Shown here piece after piece: positions 6,177 to 6,675 of a DNA stretch of 6,675 bases (positions within the stretch are counted from its first letter, which is position 1; every line of letters starts with the position of its first letter). The notes under the pieces are model-generated. The model saw only the letters and a list, made by a program, of their open reading frames with translations, ran no database searches and was not told the DNA's origin. Made by a program: the position numbers and the translations under genes. This DNA is from CAYSYY01 sp964576115 [NCBI: uncultured Gemmatimonadota bacterium] (GTDB lineage Bacteria > Blakebacterota > Blakebacteria > Blakebacterales). Where the stretch lies: assembly GCA_964576115.1 (NCBI GenBank), contig CAZNUA010000021.1, positions 52,843-59,517 of the forward strand, in the 5' to 3' direction.

Positions 6177-6675
6177 TTATCCTCCCTCGACCGACCGGAA
6201 ATCCCAGGCCTGGATGACCGGAGTTCCATCCTCGAGCGAATCGCGGCAGTATACTCTCTCGGCGGTGATGAGCCACACTCCGGACGGGAGATCCTGTGTG
6301 AAGAGCCAGAGACCGTTGCGGGAGAATACCTGATACCGATCGGGTGCTCCGGTGATCGTCGGATCCGTGAATTCTCTGATCCAGAGTCGACCGGAGCGGT
6401 CCCAGTGCAAGGGGGTGTTCTCGATGAGGGCGGCATGTTCGGGGAACCGGATGTGGCGCCGCACCTGAGCCGCACGGTCCGGTTCGCGGATATGTTCGAA
6501 GTACCACTCCTTCATGGCAGAGGTTACCGGCACGGGATCGACCGGGATGAGAGTTGCCCACCGATCACCTGTCCGCACGTCATAGAAATCCACCCGGAAT
6601 TCCTTCCCCCAGGACCAGGCGACAGGCAGGTCGGGAGCCAGGGCAACCTGGGGGCGCTGGATGGTAAAGGGTATT
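6177..6675 (-). CDS. Beta-propeller protein, C-terminal part (paralogue B; 5' end outside window)
   Basis: The frame is open from the right edge of the window to TAA at 6177-6179, giving 165 residues. A GTG at 6591-6593 is an internal valine, because the upstream residues (for example 'VALAPDLPVAWSW') already align with the paralogue. It matches the C-terminal half of the lipoprotein at 2372-3553. 'APDLPVAWSW' pairs with 'APDRPLALGW', 'FRVDF' with 'YRIDF', 'QVRRHIRFPEHAALI' with 'TARRHLEFPDRKAAI', 'DRSGRLWIREFT' with 'AGDGRLWVEDHT', and 'CRDSLEDGTPVI' with 'YRNEENEAGEPVI'. It is therefore a diverged 6-bladed beta-propeller, probably exported like its paralogue, although the signal peptide lies outside the window. 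It ends 161 bp before the DUF5916 start codon on the same strand. No enzymatic motif is visible. Confidence 0.75.
   Translation of the reverse strand, partial: IPFTIQRPQVALAPDLPVAWSWGKEFRVDFYDVRTGDRWATLIPVDPVPVTSAMKEWYFEHIREPDRAAQVRRHIRFPEHAALIENTPLHWDRSGRLWIREFTDPTITGAPDRYQVFSRNGLWLFTQDLPSGVWLITAERVYCRDSLEDGTPVIQAWDFRSVEGG

Noticed and set aside
6177-6593. Small complete 138-residue gene starting at GTG 6591-6593.
   Set aside because: The frame stays open to the window edge, and the residues upstream of the GTG align with the propeller paralogue, so this is the end of a longer gene.

Overview
The window is GC-rich (judged by eye, not counted) and almost fully coding. It holds six protein genes: one cut off at the left edge on the + strand, four complete genes on the - strand, and one cut off at the right edge on the - strand. 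No tRNA, rRNA, CRISPR array, insertion sequence or phage gene is visible, and no stretch of more than 300 bases lacks a gene. The organism is Gram-negative: there is an outer-membrane barrel protein ending in Phe and a lipobox lipoprotein. The pairing of a CBM9-like/DUF5916 protein with 6-bladed beta-propeller lipoproteins suggests the FCB superphylum (Bacteroidota, Gemmatimonadota, Latescibacterota, KSB1-like lineages). That placement is inferred from family distribution and not demonstrated.

Layout from left to right: the C-terminal end of an HD-domain phosphohydrolase-like protein (1-282, +) meets head-on a B12-binding radical SAM protein (318-1721, -). Upstream of the radical SAM gene in its own reading direction lies a small six-helix membrane protein (1776-2273, -) with three copies of an LWP-containing helical-hairpin motif. 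Next come a beta-propeller lipoprotein (2372-3553, -), a 761-residue CBM9-like/DUF5916 outer-membrane barrel protein (3730-6015, -), and the C-terminal part of a second beta-propeller protein (6177-6675, -). The second propeller is recognisably a paralogue of the first.

The most distinctive part is the right half, a same-strand block of propeller, barrel, propeller. The two propellers align along their C-terminal halves and bracket the barrel gene. A reasonable inference is a cell-envelope module in which the barrel, with its periplasmic or surface CBM9-like domain, works with one or two diverged propeller proteins. The intergenic gaps (about 160-175 bp) leave room for separate promoters, so a single operon is not certain. 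The membrane protein and radical SAM gene follow on the same strand after shorter gaps (98 and 54 bp). A GC-rich hairpin lies in the 54-bp gap between them.

Only the first propeller lipoprotein gene has a strong Shine-Dalgarno sequence, and it moves the start codon seven codons downstream of the longest possible ORF. The other starts are less certain and are flagged as such.
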